From the NCBI GenBank assembly GCA_002421995.1, contig DISP01000050.1:1-6671 (forward strand): DNA of 6,671 nt, in the 5' to 3' direction. Origin of the DNA: Bacteroidales bacterium UBA6207. GTDB lineage: Bacteria > Bacteroidota > Bacteroidia > Bacteroidales > F082. Made by a program: the position numbers and the translations under genes. Under the pieces are notes generated by a model. It was not told where the DNA came from. It did not search any database and was given only the letters and a program-made list of their open reading frames with translations. Shown one piece after another: positions 5,500 through 6,671 of this stretch (position 1 is the first letter of the stretch; the number at the start of each line of letters is the position of its first letter).

Positions 5500-6671
5500 A
5501 TGAAAAAGCAACTGCTCACTTTCCTTTTAATGCTGCTGGGATTGCATGTGCTGCCACAGCTGCCAATAAGCGATAATAAACCACCATCAAAAGCAGATGA
5601 TCTTACTGAAGAACAGCACATTATCCCGGCTATTGACGCCAACTACGAGATCGAACGGGTTTACAAGCAGTTTTTCAAAATGGATGTTTTGCTTCAGCCC
5701 GATAAAGGCATTCTTGAAGTGGACTCGCTGTTCAATATTTTCAGCGAAAAGCTAAATCGTGAAGCAACAAGTTTCCATTCGTTCAACCCCAATAGCTTGT
5801 CAAGGTATTTTCTTGAAAGCAATTACAGACTTTGGGGTGGATTTTATTTGAAACTTGGCCTCTGGCAACTCGATGTAAACAAGCGTATAAAAGCTGTTCA
5901 GGTGAAAATTGATGAGCTTGAGCACACCATAAATCTGTGGGAACGGTCGCTCGGATCGAAAGAATACGAACTGATACCCAATAATTTAAAAATCAGAATT
6001 GTTGAACTTGTTGACAAAGCAAATGACTACCGCTCGCAGTTTCACCAGCAAAAGCGAAATTATATCCTGCTCGAAGACGGTATAACAGACCAAATTGCAT
6101 TTGCCAACCAAATCCTCGTCGAAATTGATGCCTTGCAGCAAAACAGAAGGGATAGTTTGTTTATTGCCAAAGACCCGAATATGTTTCAACTCCGGCTCAG
6201 CAAGGCCGACTATCTTCCGGTGATTCCACGTTTCGAAAGGGCTTTCAACGAGAGTTTTAAAACCATAGAAAACTACTTCGCCTCACAAACACTTTTTTGG
6301 TTTGTCATTGTTTCACTCCTGTTTCTGGCGTTTTTCACCGCAATCAGACGTCGGTATCTGGCCATGAGTACCGACCCCACCGAGCCCGGACACAAAACCA
6401 TTCTTCGCATCTTTCAGGGTCATCCCACACTTACTGTCATCACCATGATGATGGTTTTCTTTCATTTGCTCTATCCCTTTTATCCGCTCATTCTCAACCA
6501 TCTGCTCACGCTTGTTTTGCTCATCAATATGTTTTTCATCCTGAAAAGATTTATTGACGCACACACACGCAAGTTTATTTTCAGACTGGTAATATTATTG
6601 CTAATCAATGATCTTGAGATCATTATGTGGTATTTTGGGGATGTGGCACGCTACTACATACTCTTCGAAAC
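5500..6671 (+). CDS. Large membrane protein with exported coiled-coil region, probable MscS-type mechanosensitive channel; C-terminus cut by right edge
   Basis: The frame starts at the ATG at 5500 and is open for 390 codons to the right edge. A signal-like hydrophobic N-terminus (about 1-22) is followed by a roughly 235-residue soluble region rich in charged heptad-like helices (about 125-220), presumably periplasmic. Membrane spans follow at about 262-281, 309-327, 328-347 and 357-376, with a basic loop RRRYL (283-287) after the first. The layout, and stretches such as YPFYPLILNHLLTLVLLIN (325-343) and NDLEIIMWYFGDVARYY (370-386), remind me of large Bacteroidota MscS-family channels with extended N-termini, which open under membrane tension to release solutes on hypo-osmotic shock. 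The pore helix and beta domain that would prove this are not in the window. The alternative is another polytopic sensor or transporter. Confidence 0.6.
   Translation, partial: MKKQLLTFLLMLLGLHVLPQLPISDNKPPSKADDLTEEQHIIPAIDANYEIERVYKQFFKMDVLLQPDKGILEVDSLFNIFSEKLNREATSFHSFNPNSLSRYFLESNYRLWGGFYLKLGLWQLDVNKRIKAVQVKIDELEHTINLWERSLGSKEYELIPNNLKIRIVELVDKANDYRSQFHQQKRNYILLEDGITDQIAFANQILVEIDALQQNRRDSLFIAKDPNMFQLRLSKADYLPVIPRFERAFNESFKTIENYFASQTLFWFVIVSLLFLAFFTAIRRRYLAMSTDPTEPGHKTILRIFQGHPTLTVITMMMVFFHLLYPFYPLILNHLLTLVLLINMFFILKRFIDAHTRKFIFRLVILLLINDLEIIMWYFGDVARYYILFE

Noticed and set aside
6297..6564. Plus- and minus-strand frames of about 85 codons inside the right-hand gene
   Set aside because: They overlap membrane-span codons of the longer open frame; the His- and Ser-rich and Lys- and Glu-rich products are typical of shifted or reversed membrane-protein codons.

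Overview
The window looks like ordinary chromosomal DNA from a member of the Bacteroidota. Three things point there: a gldF-gldG pair, which is typical of that phylum; promoter elements of the Bacteroidota type (TAnnTTTG, sometimes with an upstream TTTG) ahead of the gene groups; and the lack of convincing Shine-Dalgarno sequences before most starts. Nothing in the sequence fixes the genus. There is no sign of a phage, plasmid, transposon, CRISPR array or RNA gene.

Left part (1-3509, minus strand): a tightly packed operon read right to left, gldF (ABC-2 permease) - gldG (extracytoplasmic auxiliary protein) - a DUF4340 protein cut by the left edge. GldF and GldG overlap by 7 bp or are 5 bp apart depending on the GldG start, and GldG and the DUF4340 gene are 10 bp apart. 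Together they look like the membrane and extracytoplasmic parts of an ABC exporter-like complex. The ATPase (GldA-type) is not in the window.

Middle (3510-4347): a small exported YciI-like protein gene on the minus strand, separated from gldF by a hairpin and a gldF promoter-like element. A 297-bp divergent intergenic region follows, with a candidate promoter for each direction and an 11-bp inverted repeat.

Right part (4348-6671, plus strand): a gpsA-like NAD(P)H-dependent glycerol-3-phosphate dehydrogenase, divergent in several otherwise conserved positions. After a 144-bp gap with a good promoter comes the first 390 codons of a large membrane protein with an exported coiled-coil region and several membrane spans. 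It is probably an MscS-type mechanosensitive channel, but the diagnostic channel domain would lie beyond the right edge.

I did not find a clear undescribed system. The points most worth a second look are the ATPase-less GldFG/DUF4340 module, the divergent GpsA, the exported YciI protein and the inverted repeat between the divergent genes.
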